From an uncultured Fibrobacter sp. (GTDB taxonomy: Bacteria; Fibrobacterota; Fibrobacteria; Fibrobacterales; Fibrobacteraceae), in NCBI RefSeq assembly GCF_900316465.1, contig NZ_ONDD01000008.1, positions 1-64,000 of the forward strand: a stretch of 64,000 nt of DNA, given 5' to 3'. A program made the translations under genes and the position numbers. Shown in pieces: positions 56,682 through 64,000 of the stretch; within the stretch, counting starts at the first letter, position 1, and each line of letters starts with the position of its first letter. The notes under the pieces were generated by a model. It searched no databases. It was given only the letters and a program-made list of their open reading frames with translations, and was not told the DNA's origin.

Positions 56682-58091
56682 ATGGGAAAATCACTCTATC
56701 AGAAGATTTTTGAAAGCCACACGGTAGCAAAGCTCCCGAGCGGCCAGTGCCAGCTCTTTATCGGGCTCCACCTCTGCCACGAAGTCACGAGCCCGCAGGC
56801 TTTTGCGCAGCTCCGCGAAGAAGGCCAGAAGGTGCTGTTCCCGGAACGCACTTTCGCCACGGTGGACCACATCATTCCGACCACGTTCCCGGAACGCAAC
56901 CGCCCGCTCAAGGACGGCATTTCCGAAGAGATGTTCTCCCATATCGAAAACAACACCAAGAACAACGGCATCAAGTTCTTTGGCCCCGCTACCGCCGAAC
57001 AGGGCGTTATCCACATCGTGGGCCCGGAAGAAGGCGTGACCCAGCCGGGCATGACCGTCGCTTGCGGTGACTCTCACACGGCAACGCACGGTGCCTTCGG
57101 TGCTATCGCATTCGGCATCGGCACCAGCCAGGTGGCAGACGTTCTCGCTACTCAGACGCTCGCCATGAGCCCGCTCAAGACTCGCCGCATCAAGTTCACC
57201 GGCAAGCTGAAGCCGGGTGTGACCGCCAAGGACGTAGCACTTGCCTACATCGCAAAGCTCGGCGTGAACGGTGGCGTTGGCTACGCTTACGAATTTGCCG
57301 GTCCGGTCATCGAAGAAATGGGCATGGAAGGCCGTATGACGGTCTGCAACATGGCTATCGAAGGCGGCGCCCGCGTCGGTTACTGCAACCCCGACGAAAA
57401 GACTTTCGAATACCTCAAGGGCCGTCCGTACGCCCCGAAGGCTGACAAGTGGGACGAAGCCGTTGCTTACTGGAAGTCTGTGGCTACCGACGCCGACGCC
57501 CAGTTTGACGACGAAGTCGAAATCAACTGCGACAACCTCGAACCGATGGTCACCTGGGGTATCACTCCGGCCCAGGCCATCCCGCTCAACGGCAACATGC
57601 CGAAGATTAGCGAATTCGAAGGCAGCGAAAAGAAGGTCATCTCCGAAGCCTACGAATACATGGGCTGGGAAGAAGGTTCCAAGATGATTGGCCGCCCCAT
57701 CGACATCGCGTTCGTGGGTAGCTGCACCAACGGCCGCCTCAGCGACTTGCAGGCCGCCGCCGAAATCATCAAGGGCCACAAGGTCGCCCCGACCGTGAAG
57801 ATGTGGGTCGTTCCTGGTTCCATGAAGATCAAGGTGGAAGCCGAAGCACTCGGTCTCGACAAGATCTTTAAGGAAGCCGGTGCCGAATGGCGCGAAGCGG
57901 GCTGCTCGCTCTGCCTCGCCATGAACCCGGACAAGCTCAAGGGCCGCCAGGTGAGCGCAAGCTCCAGCAACCGTAACTTCAAGGGCCGTCAGGGCAGCCC
58001 CTCGGGCCGCACCATCCTCATGAGCCCCGCCATGGTGGCCGCCGCCGCCATCGAAGGCTGTGTCACCGACGTCCGCAAGTACATCAAGTAA
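56682..58091 (+). CDS. leuC: 3-isopropylmalate dehydratase large subunit
   Basis: 469 aa, standard length. With LeuD it isomerises 2-isopropylmalate to 3-isopropylmalate in leucine synthesis. Aconitase-type motifs: LFIGLHLCHEVTSPQAF, VACGDSHTATHGAFGAIAFG, and the 4Fe-4S ligands in FVGSCTNGRLSDL and AGCSLCLAMNPDKL, followed by SSSNRNFKGRQG. leuD follows 19 nt later. Confidence 0.96.
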   Translation: MGKSLYQKIFESHTVAKLPSGQCQLFIGLHLCHEVTSPQAFAQLREEGQKVLFPERTFATVDHIIPTTFPERNRPLKDGISEEMFSHIENNTKNNGIKFFGPATAEQGVIHIVGPEEGVTQPGMTVACGDSHTATHGAFGAIAFGIGTSQVADVLATQTLAMSPLKTRRIKFTGKLKPGVTAKDVALAYIAKLGVNGGVGYAYEFAGPVIEEMGMEGRMTVCNMAIEGGARVGYCNPDEKTFEYLKGRPYAPKADKWDEAVAYWKSVATDADAQFDDEVEINCDNLEPMVTWGITPAQAIPLNGNMPKISEFEGSEKKVISEAYEYMGWEEGSKMIGRPIDIAFVGSCTNGRLSDLQAAAEIIKGHKVAPTVKMWVVPGSMKIKVEAEALGLDKIFKEAGAEWREAGCSLCLAMNPDKLKGRQVSASSSNRNFKGRQGSPSGRTILMSPAMVAAAAIEGCVTDVRKYIK

Positions 58092-58110
58092 CGCTAAGGA
58101 GATTTAAAAA

Positions 58111-58713
58111 ATGAATTCTATCGACATTGTTAAAGGTTCCGGCGTTCCTGTACGCGGCAACGACATCGACACTGACCGTATCATCCCGGCACGCTTCCTC
58201 AAGTGCGTCACGTTCGAAGGCCTCGGCGACAACGCCTTTGCCGACGATATCGCTGGCCTCGCCGCTCAGGGCAAGGTCCACCCCTTCCGCGATCCGGCCT
58301 ACAAGAACGGCTCCATCCTCGTCTCGAACCAGAACTTCGGTTGCGGTTCCAGCCGCGAACACGCCCCGCAGGCCCTGAAGCGCTGGGGCATCCGCGCCAT
58401 CATCGCCGAAAGCTACTCCGAAATCTTCTTCGGTAACTGCGTGGCCATTGGCGTTCCCTGCTACAAGGTAAGCCACGAAGTGGCTGACAAGATTCTCGCC
58501 TGGATCGAAGCCCACCCGAGCGAAGAACTCGTGACGAGCACCGAAAGCCGTACGCTCAAGATGGGTGACGAAACCATCGAGCTCACGCTTGCCGACGGCC
58601 CCCGCGGCCAGTTCCTCGACGGCTCCTGGCACGCACGCTCCGCCCTCATGGCCAACGCCGACAAGGTGCAGGAACTAGCCAAGAAGCTGCCGTATATGCA
58701 GTTTCTGAAGTGA
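58111..58713 (+). CDS. leuD: 3-isopropylmalate dehydratase small subunit
   Basis: 200 aa, standard length. Swivelling domain partner of LeuC. Motifs: GNDIDTDRIIPARFLK, NFGCGSSREHAPQALKRWG and IIAESYSEIFFGNC. TAAGGAG ribosome-binding site. The stop codon abuts a palindromic repeat (TGACAC...GTGTCA). Confidence 0.96.
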   Translation: MNSIDIVKGSGVPVRGNDIDTDRIIPARFLKCVTFEGLGDNAFADDIAGLAAQGKVHPFRDPAYKNGSILVSNQNFGCGSSREHAPQALKRWGIRAIIAESYSEIFFGNCVAIGVPCYKVSHEVADKILAWIEAHPSEELVTSTESRTLKMGDETIELTLADGPRGQFLDGSWHARSALMANADKVQELAKKLPYMQFLK

Positions 58714-58815
58714 CACGCAGTGTCATCCTGAGCTAAACGAAACTTAGAACTTTAGTTCTCTAGTTGAGTTATGCCCTTTGGGTAGAAGCAACGCAAGTTG
58801 CGTAGTCGAAGGATC
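58713..58815. repeat. Composite dispersed repeat after leuD
   Basis: The outer parts GTGTCATCCTGAGC and GAAGGATCTAGTCAC resemble the ends of a widespread bacterial repeat (GTCATCCTGAGC...GAAGGATC). Between them lie nested palindromes AACT-AGAACT-TT-AGTTCT-AGTT and GCAAC-GCAA-GTTGC. It begins at the leuD stop. Confidence 0.55.
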
Positions 58816-58832
58816 TAGTCACTTTTGAAGAG

Positions 58833-58860
58833 CGTCCAGGTTAAAGCCTGGGCGTTTTTT
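58833..58860 (+). terminator. Terminator, first copy of a duplicated sequence
   Basis: CGTCCAGG-TTAAAG-CCTGGGCG then T6. Nearly the same sequence recurs at 59231-59263, flanking the small gene at 58897. Confidence 0.8.
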
Positions 58861-58896
58861 ATATTTATAATAAAAGTTTTGACGGAATCTATATAA

Positions 58897-59190
58897 ATGA
58901 AAATCAAATTTATCGCATTGATTATTACAACACTAATACTAACTTGCTGTGCACAAAATTATGCAAGTAAGGAAGGGGCAATCAGCCTATATCGAGAAAA
59001 AGAACTTCTAGATGTACACTGTTACTTGCAAACTAACGATTCTGTTTACATTTTAAAATCAACGGATTCATCATCTCTCCTGTATCAAAAAAAATATGAA
59101 AACGGTTCAAGATGCCAAGGGTGGATTTCAAACTCAAAGCTAGATTCTGTATCGCTTACAATCGTAGAGCATAAGTTTTTTTGGTTTTAG
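58897..59190 (+). CDS. Small lipoprotein between duplicated terminators
   Basis: 97 aa. Signal peptide with lipobox LILTCCAQN. The mature part has two Cys (VHCYLQ and SRCQGW) and KKYENGSRCQGW, loosely like an SH3-type secreted module, but no family is assigned. A/T-rich codon use unlike leuCD. Flanked on both sides by nearly identical terminators, so it looks like a recently gained cassette. Confidence 0.55.
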   Translation: MKIKFIALIITTLILTCCAQNYASKEGAISLYREKELLDVHCYLQTNDSVYILKSTDSSSLLYQKKYENGSRCQGWISNSKLDSVSLTIVEHKFFWF

Positions 59191-59230
59191 GGCGGAGCCC
59201 TAGGCGAAGGGTAGCCTTCTCCTTTTCAAA

Positions 59231-59263
59231 AACGTCCAGGTTCAAAGCCTGGGCGTTTTTTTT
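59231..59263 (+). terminator. Terminator, second copy of the duplicated sequence
   Basis: AACGTCCAGG-TTCAAAG-CCTGGGCGTT then more T. Matches 58833-58860 in 17 of the stem bases. Confidence 0.8.
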
Positions 59264-59342
59264 TGCGAGAAATAGTATTTTTTGGGAATTTTCGCAGCCA
59301 TGTTTCAATTTACAATAAAAAAGTTGTATTTTATTGAAATTC

Positions 59343-59360
59343 TATAATATATTTATTATA
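59343..59360. promoter_or_regulatory. A/T palindrome ahead of the HTH gene
   Basis: TATAATA-TATT-TATTATA, 35 nt before the ATG at 59395, in very A/T-rich DNA. Candidate autoregulatory site of the XRE-type protein. Confidence 0.35.
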
Positions 59361-59394
59361 TTATCTAAGAATATTATAACAAATAGGTTATTTT

Positions 59395-59838
59395 ATGAAC
59401 CAAAGGCTGATTTTGCTCAGGGCTCTTGCCCATAAGACGGGAAACCTTGCCCAGCTTCGCGACGCCCAACCTCCCAAGCAGGGGTGGATTTCCGCCGTTC
59501 GTCGGGCTCTCGGAATGACCGCAAAGCAACTTGCGGAACGCGTCGGGCTTTCTCAGCCGCGCATCGCCAAGATGGAACTCAACGAAAACAACCTCAAGAT
59601 TTCGACCATGAAAAAAATCGCGGAAGGCCTTGACTGCGATTTCGTTTACGGTTTTATCCCCAAGAGCAGCCTGCAGGAGACGATTAAACGACAGGCCCGT
59701 AAAAAAGCCGAAGCAATCCTGTCGAGCGTCAACACGAACATGGCATTGGAAAATCAACTTGCCGACGATCCGCATATCCTGACGGACATGGCCGATGAGA
59801 TGATAGCCAAGAACATAAGGCGCATTTGGGATAAGTAA
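59395..59838 (+). CDS. Mobile mystery protein A, XRE-type HTH
   Basis: 147 aa. The helix-turn-helix at about 40-72 (MTAKQLAERVGLSQPRIAKM) is flanked by WISAVRRALG and by KISTMKKIAEGLDCDFVYGF, the layout of the mobile mystery protein A family, always found next to the B protein. The role resembles an antitoxin or autorepressor. The upstream region is A/T-rich with a palindrome. Paired with the Fic protein 60 nt downstream. Confidence 0.8.
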   Translation: MNQRLILLRALAHKTGNLAQLRDAQPPKQGWISAVRRALGMTAKQLAERVGLSQPRIAKMELNENNLKISTMKKIAEGLDCDFVYGFIPKSSLQETIKRQARKKAEAILSSVNTNMALENQLADDPHILTDMADEMIAKNIRRIWDK

Positions 59839-59898
59839 AAATTTCCCCCATTCGTCATTTTGTCATTTTATGACATGCCCATAATTTATATTTTGGGT

Positions 59899-60486
59899 AT
59901 GGCCGATATATTTACATCAGACGACAATTCTACGCCCCTTACGCCAGAAGAACGCGAAGGGTTAAAGCCCAAGTGGATAACACTTAGGCGCGAACTCAAC
60001 GACTTCGAAACGCGCAATATTTTGGATGCTGAAATGTGGCTCGCAACTCACAAGCAACGAGATGTTCTGAACGATACATTCCTTATGAAATTGCACAAAC
60101 GGATGTTCGGTCAAGTGTGGAAATGGGCCGGTGAATACCGAACGACGGAAAGAAACATTGGGGTCGCGCCATACCAAATTCCCGTCAAATTGAAGACGTT
60201 GTTCGATGATGTGAAATTCTGGATGGAGAACCATACATTCCCCAACTTGGAAATAGCCGTCCGGCTTCACCACAGGCTTGTTTTAATCCACCCGTTCCCT
60301 AACGGCAATGGTAGAATTTCGCGACTGATGGCGGACCTGCTTATGCAGCAACTTGGCGAGCCGCGGCTCTACTGGGGTGATGCCAGCTTGAACGACATTA
60401 CGGATTTACGGAAGAAGTATATTGACGCGCTTCATGCCACCGATTCCGGGGATTATACAGAACTGATTAAGTTCGTGACAACATAA
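59899..60486 (+). CDS. Mobile mystery protein B, Fic-domain protein
   Basis: 195 aa from ATG 59899 (MADIFTSDDNSTPLTPEE). Upstream in-frame starts add a hydrophobic lead that does not belong to the family. The Fic motif is complete, HPFPNGNGRISRL at about residue 132, with FGQVWKWAGEYRTTERNIG before it as in this family. Fic enzymes attach AMP or other groups to target hydroxyls. The inhibitory helix motif (S/T)xxxE(G/N) was not obvious in either protein. The pair looks like a toxin/antitoxin-type module carried on mobile DNA. Confidence 0.82.
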   Translation: MADIFTSDDNSTPLTPEEREGLKPKWITLRRELNDFETRNILDAEMWLATHKQRDVLNDTFLMKLHKRMFGQVWKWAGEYRTTERNIGVAPYQIPVKLKTLFDDVKFWMENHTFPNLEIAVRLHHRLVLIHPFPNGNGRISRLMADLLMQQLGEPRLYWGDASLNDITDLRKKYIDALHATDSGDYTELIKFVTT

Positions 60487-60553
60487 AAGCTGCTTGCGAA
60501 TCCGCATAAATAAAGGTATATTCAGAAAGTAAGTCTTGTAAAGGAGGCATTTG

Positions 60554-60976
60554 ATGAACAATCTAAAGGCCAAACACATACTTGGTTGGATGCTTTTTTG
60601 CATGATTATACCAATCATTCCTGTAGTAAGTTATTTTGTATTTTTAGATCACGTGGACATGAGAGACGGAGGCCTAATATTAATCTTTCCTGGACTTGCT
60701 GTACTGCTTGCCATCCCTTTGAGTCTGCTGAATTTATTCCTTTTCAAGAAAAATCTAAGCACCGGTGCAGCAAGGCGGATAGCCTCCACCCCCCTTGGGC
60801 TCAGCATTGCTTGCTCAGGGACACTCTTCGTTATAATGATTCTATTTATTTTGGGAAGCAATTCCGGTGCCACCTTCATGCCGGTATTCATCACCGCCAT
60901 TTATCATGTTATTGCATTCAAGGCGATTTTCTGGTTCAGGAGTAAGATTGAACAGTGCGCATCAACCGACTCCTGA
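60554..60976 (+). CDS. Small integral membrane protein
   Basis: 140 aa from ATG 60554, with AAGGAGG 6 nt upstream. Four hydrophobic segments (MLFCMIIPIIPVVSYFVF; LILIFPGLAVLLAIPLSLLN; a third near LSIACSGTLFVIMILFIL; a fourth with AIYHVIAFKAIFWF). No family recognised. Nine nt before the YkuD gene, so probably co-expressed. Confidence 0.65.
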   Translation: MNNLKAKHILGWMLFCMIIPIIPVVSYFVFLDHVDMRDGGLILIFPGLAVLLAIPLSLLNLFLFKKNLSTGAARRIASTPLGLSIACSGTLFVIMILFILGSNSGATFMPVFITAIYHVIAFKAIFWFRSKIEQCASTDS

Positions 60977-60985
60977 TTTCAACCC

Positions 60986-61426
60986 ATGCTCACCTCACCT
61001 ATCGACAACATTCTCGTAGAAAAGGCGAAGCGCCAAATGCACCTGCGCAACGGCGAGAACGTTGTCAAGACGTACAGAATTTCTTTGGGCAAGAATCCGA
61101 TCGGAGCGAAGGTCAAATCCGGTGACAACAAGACATCCGAAGGCGACTACACCATCGTGCTTCACAACCCCAAGAGCAGATTTCATTTATCGCTCCGAAT
61201 TTCGTACCCGAACGCAGAGCAAATCAAGGCCGCGAAAGAAGGTAACTACGAGCCCGGTGGCGACATCATGATCCACGGCTACCCGAACAAGGTTCCTACG
61301 TTTCTCTTTAAGTTCTGGCACAGGTGGAAGGACTGGACTGCCGGTTGTATCGCCGTCACCAACGACGAAATTGAAGAAATCTACGACGCCGTCAAGGACG
61401 GCACTCCAATAACCATCAAGCCTTAG
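60986..61426 (+). CDS. L,D-transpeptidase (YkuD) domain protein
   Basis: 146 aa. YkuD fold with catalytic motif HGYPNK...DWTAGCIAVTNDEIEEIYD: the His and Cys fit the HGT...SxGCI/VR consensus, with Ala-Gly-Cys. Members cross-link peptidoglycan or modify proteins. No signal peptide is visible (MLTSPIDNILVEKAKRQ), so export would need another route, or the domain may act in the cytosol. The stop overlaps the convergent PH-domain gene by 4 nt. Confidence 0.85.
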   Translation: MLTSPIDNILVEKAKRQMHLRNGENVVKTYRISLGKNPIGAKVKSGDNKTSEGDYTIVLHNPKSRFHLSLRISYPNAEQIKAAKEGNYEPGGDIMIHGYPNKVPTFLFKFWHRWKDWTAGCIAVTNDEIEEIYDAVKDGTPITIKP

Positions 61427-62055
61427 CGCATATACTTCGACTTATACCCGTGATTTTCTGAAGGACGCAAATCATTGGGATACATCACGTCGGTGTAGAT
61501 GTCTTCTTGCAGCTGTTTCACGAGCTTGTACACTTCCGCGTAATTGGCGATACTGTCAATGGAAATGCCCGCGTTGGCAGAAGTCCTACGCCCGTTCATC
61601 GTGGCAGGATTCGCCTGCGCAGAGGTCGTAATGATGTCGCCCACGCCAAACCACTGGTCGAAAACGCCGCGATGCAAATCCACATGCGATAGTTCCGCGA
61701 AAGGCTTTGACTTATAAGTCCTCGCAAAGATACCGCCGGACGCATAGATTCCCTTGTCAGTAACGATATAGGCCGTATTGCGGTACCGCCTGAACGAGAG
61801 CAGCGCCCCGCCCAAGTAAAGCCAAACCGGCATCATGTGCAGCGCCATGAACGGGATGATAAAGAAAGCAGCCTTGTCCGCTTGGTCAGACGAAAACGCA
61901 GCCCCAATAAAAAACATGTCAAAAACGCCCCACAAAGCTGCAAACGGAAGCAACGGATTGAAGATACATTCGAAAATGAAACACCTTTTGTCCGGCTTAC
62001 CGGCATAAAGGATCTTTTCCCCCTTCCCTATCAAAAGCGTCAGTTCGTTGTCCAT
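61423..62055 (-). CDS. Membrane protein with bacterial PH domain
   Basis: 210 aa. The short N-terminal segment GKGEKILYAGKPDKRCF is typical of YdbS/bPH2 proteins. Two membrane helices (about 30-52 and 65-88) follow, then the PH domain with YIVTDKGIYASGGIFARTYK, FAELSHVDLHRGVFDQWFGV and GDIITTSA. Role unknown. GAGGTG ribosome-binding site 8 nt upstream. Confidence 0.75.
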   Translation of the reverse strand: MDNELTLLIGKGEKILYAGKPDKRCFIFECIFNPLLPFAALWGVFDMFFIGAAFSSDQADKAAFFIIPFMALHMMPVWLYLGGALLSFRRYRNTAYIVTDKGIYASGGIFARTYKSKPFAELSHVDLHRGVFDQWFGVGDIITTSAQANPATMNGRRTSANAGISIDSIANYAEVYKLVKQLQEDIYTDVMYPNDLRPSENHGYKSKYMR

Positions 62056-62220
62056 AAGTCACACCTCTTGAAAAATGGATAAACATTCCCCTATTAATAT
62101 AAACAAATAAGAACGCTTTACTCATTTTTATTTAACTGACCCAAGCATTTTGTTCCATTTTTAATTATTTTCTTTAAAAAGTCCGCTCTATAAAGGACAT
62201 GTAAAAAAGGATCTTTCTCT

Positions 62221-63327
62221 ATGCGTTTCTGCGTACCCACGGATATCTACGTTGAAAAAAATTGCGTGAAGAACCACGCACAAAACTTGCTTGCGGTTGG
62301 AAAGCGCGCGTTCATTATGACGGGACATTCCTCTGCTAAGAAGAATGGTTCCTTGAACGATGTTACAGCCGTTCTGGATGCAGGTCACGTGCCGTACCAG
62401 ATTTTTGATCAGGTCGAAGAAAATCCGTCTACCGACACTGTGGGGAACGCCGCGAAACAAGCTAGCGAATTCGGGGCCGATTACATTATCGGTATCGGGG
62501 GCGGTTCCGCCATCGATGCAGCCAAAGCAGTCGCTTTGCTCCTTGCGAACCCGAATATACTCGCAGACAACTTGCACAAGGCACCCGAAAAACCACTCGG
62601 CCATGTGCCTGTCGTTGCCGTACCGACTACTTGCGGAACGGGTTCCGAGGCAACGCCAGTCTCCATCATCACGAACCACAAAATTCACTTGAAGAAGAGC
62701 ATTCCGCACCGCATTTTCCCGACACTCGCGCTTGTCGACGGCAAATACCTTGCCTCGGCCAAGAAGACACTGATAATCAATACCGCGGTCGATGCCCTCG
62801 CCCACATGGTCGAAAGCATATTGAATGTCTATTCCAACGCGTTCAACCATATGTGTCCGGAATACGGCCTCAAACTTTGGGGAGAATTCAAGGAAGCGCT
62901 CCTTTCCGACTCCCCCGTCGACGAAAGCCTTTACGAAAAGCTCATACTCACCTCGACTATCGCGGGTATGTCCATCGCGCACACAAGTACTTCCGTACCG
63001 CACGGCATGAGCTATGATCTCACGCTGCATCAAGGTGTACCCCACGGCCCTGCCGTCGGCTACTTCCTCGCCGGCTATGTAAAAGTCTGCGAAAAAAAGG
63101 TTCCCGAAGACGTCAAGCGAATCTTGGACCTCCTGGGCCTCAAAAGCACCGCCGATTTCACCGCAATGCTTGAGAAGCTCATCGGCAAATGCAAGGTTTC
63201 TCGCGAAATGCGCGACCAGTTTGCCGCCGCCATGAAGGTGAATCGCTCCAAGCTAGACCTTGTGCCCGGCGGAATCACCCCCGAAGAAGTCGACTATATT
63301 TACGAGAAGTCCCTAGTCGTAGAATAG
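62221..63327 (+). CDS. Iron-containing alcohol dehydrogenase
   Basis: 368 aa, group III (Fe-dependent) family. NAD-binding IIGIGGGSAIDAAKAVA, then VPTTCGTGSEATPVSII. Metal ligands are expected in VDALAHMVES, TSVPHGMSYDL and LHQGVPHG, where the Asp and three His are present. Possible substrates are acetaldehyde/ethanol, butanol or a diol; not decidable from sequence. A monocistronic unit with AAGGAT upstream. Codon use like the core genes. Confidence 0.88.
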   Translation: MRFCVPTDIYVEKNCVKNHAQNLLAVGKRAFIMTGHSSAKKNGSLNDVTAVLDAGHVPYQIFDQVEENPSTDTVGNAAKQASEFGADYIIGIGGGSAIDAAKAVALLLANPNILADNLHKAPEKPLGHVPVVAVPTTCGTGSEATPVSIITNHKIHLKKSIPHRIFPTLALVDGKYLASAKKTLIINTAVDALAHMVESILNVYSNAFNHMCPEYGLKLWGEFKEALLSDSPVDESLYEKLILTSTIAGMSIAHTSTSVPHGMSYDLTLHQGVPHGPAVGYFLAGYVKVCEKKVPEDVKRILDLLGLKSTADFTAMLEKLIGKCKVSREMRDQFAAAMKVNRSKLDLVPGGITPEEVDYIYEKSLVVE

Positions 63328-63329
63328 TT

Positions 63330-63364
63330 TTTACGGAAAATGTCGCACCGACAAAAACCGTAAA
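63330..63364. promoter_or_regulatory. Nested hairpin after the dehydrogenase gene
   Basis: TTTACGG / CCGTAAA enclose TGTCG-CAC-CGACA with symmetric AAAA bulges. No T-run follows on the plus strand, so it is a weak terminator or a regulatory structure in the region before the FNT gene. Confidence 0.35.
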
Positions 63365-63425
63365 TTCAAAATAAAGAAAGAAAAAATTATTTCAATTAAA
63401 AGTTAGACACGGGTATAAATTTTTC

Positions 63426-63433
63426 TAAATTTG
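63426..63433 (+). promoter_or_regulatory. TAAATTTG promoter box of the FNT gene
   Basis: A perfect TAnnTTTG, ending 6 nt before the GTG at 63440. It mirrors the nifU-like gene at 9947-9960. Confidence 0.45.
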
Positions 63434-63439
63434 CCGCCC

Positions 63440-64000
63440 GTGATTAAAAATTTGATTCTGTCTATTTACTCTGGCCTTTGCATCGGCCTTGGCGGCACCG
63501 TCTACCTTTCTTGCGACAACAAGGTTCTAGGTTCGTTCCTTTTCGGCCTCGGGCTTTTTACCATCTTGAATTTCGGTTTTAACCTTTTCACTGGCAAGGT
63601 CGGCTATTTCGTCAAGAACAAGCCCTGCTATTGGGGGTTCCTCGGGATCGTCTGGCTCGGTAACTTTATCGGGACTTTCCTTTTTGCAAGAATGATTGCG
63701 CTCACGCGCTACGGAGCAGCCCTGCAGGCCAAGGCTAGCGCCCTCTGCCTCGTCAAAGACGGCGACAGCATTGCAAGCCTCCTCATACTGGGCATTTTCT
63801 GCGGCATGCTCATGTTCATTGCTGCCGACGGTTTCAAGAGCATCGAAAACCAGATCGGAAAAGTCGTCGTCGTTTTTCTCCCGGTCATGGTCTTTATCTT
63901 GAGCGGATTCGAACACTGCATCGCAGACATGTTCTATTTCTCGCTCGCCGGGGATTTTTCCTCTCTGATGCTTAAATCCCTGCTTGTAATTACCGTGGGA
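63440..64000 (+). CDS. Formate/nitrite transporter family protein, partial at window end
   Basis: 187 codons are visible without a stop, starting from GTG 63440 (reads V-I-K-N-L-I-L-S). The FNT family makes pentameric channels for formate, nitrite or hydrosulfide across the inner membrane. Membrane segments follow the family plan, with LIGTVY-like GLGGTVYLSC, WGFLGIVWLGNFIGTFLF and the signature FEHCIADMFYF. Fermentative bacteria often use it to export formate. The 3' end lies beyond position 64000. Confidence 0.85.
   Translation, partial: MIKNLILSIYSGLCIGLGGTVYLSCDNKVLGSFLFGLGLFTILNFGFNLFTGKVGYFVKNKPCYWGFLGIVWLGNFIGTFLFARMIALTRYGAALQAKASALCLVKDGDSIASLLILGIFCGMLMFIAADGFKSIENQIGKVVVVFLPVMVFILSGFEHCIADMFYFSLAGDFSSLMLKSLLVITVG

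Overview
The window looks like a chromosomal segment of a Fibrobacter species, a strictly anaerobic cellulolytic gut bacterium. Supporting signs are a cellobiose-phosphorylase-like GH94 enzyme, a GH5 endoglucanase lipoprotein, a GH74 xyloglucanase, poly-serine linkers ahead of type-IX-like C-terminal domains, many Ser/Asp-rich lipoproteins, and TAnnTTTG-type promoter boxes of the kind known from Bacteroidetes relatives. The species assignment is inference from gene content. No phage genes, transposase, integrase, rRNA or CRISPR array were seen.

Layout. 1-7800: barrel-like lipoprotein, GH94 phosphorylase, PadR regulator, GTP-dependent PEP carboxykinase and ADP-glucose pyrophosphorylase, i.e. 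cellodextrin breakdown, the PEP/oxaloacetate node and glycogen storage. 7858-9781: two tandem lipoproteins with a Cys...CxxGxW repeat. 9960-13701: NifU-like scaffold, stand-alone AICAR transformylase, an unknown protein and trmFO. 13726-15117: hairpin-rich repeats, a tRNA-Pro gene, a second tRNA-Pro split by a palindromic insert, and tRNA-Lys. 15227-17002: PorV-like outer-membrane protein and a glycosyltransferase-like protein. 16999-21007: a tightly overlapping five-gene electron-transfer operon resembling a reduced alternative complex III (monoheme c, pentaheme c, Fe-S Tat lipoprotein, NrfD/ActC-like protein fused to cytochrome c, small membrane protein). 21095-24695: secreted proteins, mntP and a barrel-lipoprotein pair. 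24816-29539: ligA carrying two palindromic-repeat invasions, a DUF2334-like deacetylase and an acyl-CoA synthetase. 29606-43550: a GLUG/InlB-repeat surface protein, fabF, ruvX, a 1477-aa dehydratase-activase fusion, a YbiT-type ABC-F protein and the GH74 enzyme. 43799-51058: a 2419-aa protein of 22 cadherin-like repeats with a clear three-repeat super-period. 51501-56491: an M23 peptidase pair, a small lipoprotein and the GH5 cellulase. 56682-58713: leuCD. 58713-64000: accessory genes (repeat, small lipoprotein cassette, mobile mystery proteins A/B with a Fic domain, YkuD, PH-domain protein), an iron-type alcohol dehydrogenase and the 5' part of a formate/nitrite-family transporter.

Three themes cut across the genes. 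First, boxes of the form TAnnTTTG lie at a constant short distance from tRNA 5' ends and only 4-9 nt ahead of several start codons, which suggests leaderless or nearly leaderless mRNAs. Second, several classes of short palindromic repeats have invaded a tRNA gene, the stop codon of pckG, the reading frame of ligA and intergenic spacers. Third, a small Cys/Trp repeat is shared by the GH5 cellulase and the two tandem lipoproteins. The least ordinary items are the ACIII-like operon, the period-3 giant repeat protein and the interrupted tRNA-Pro.
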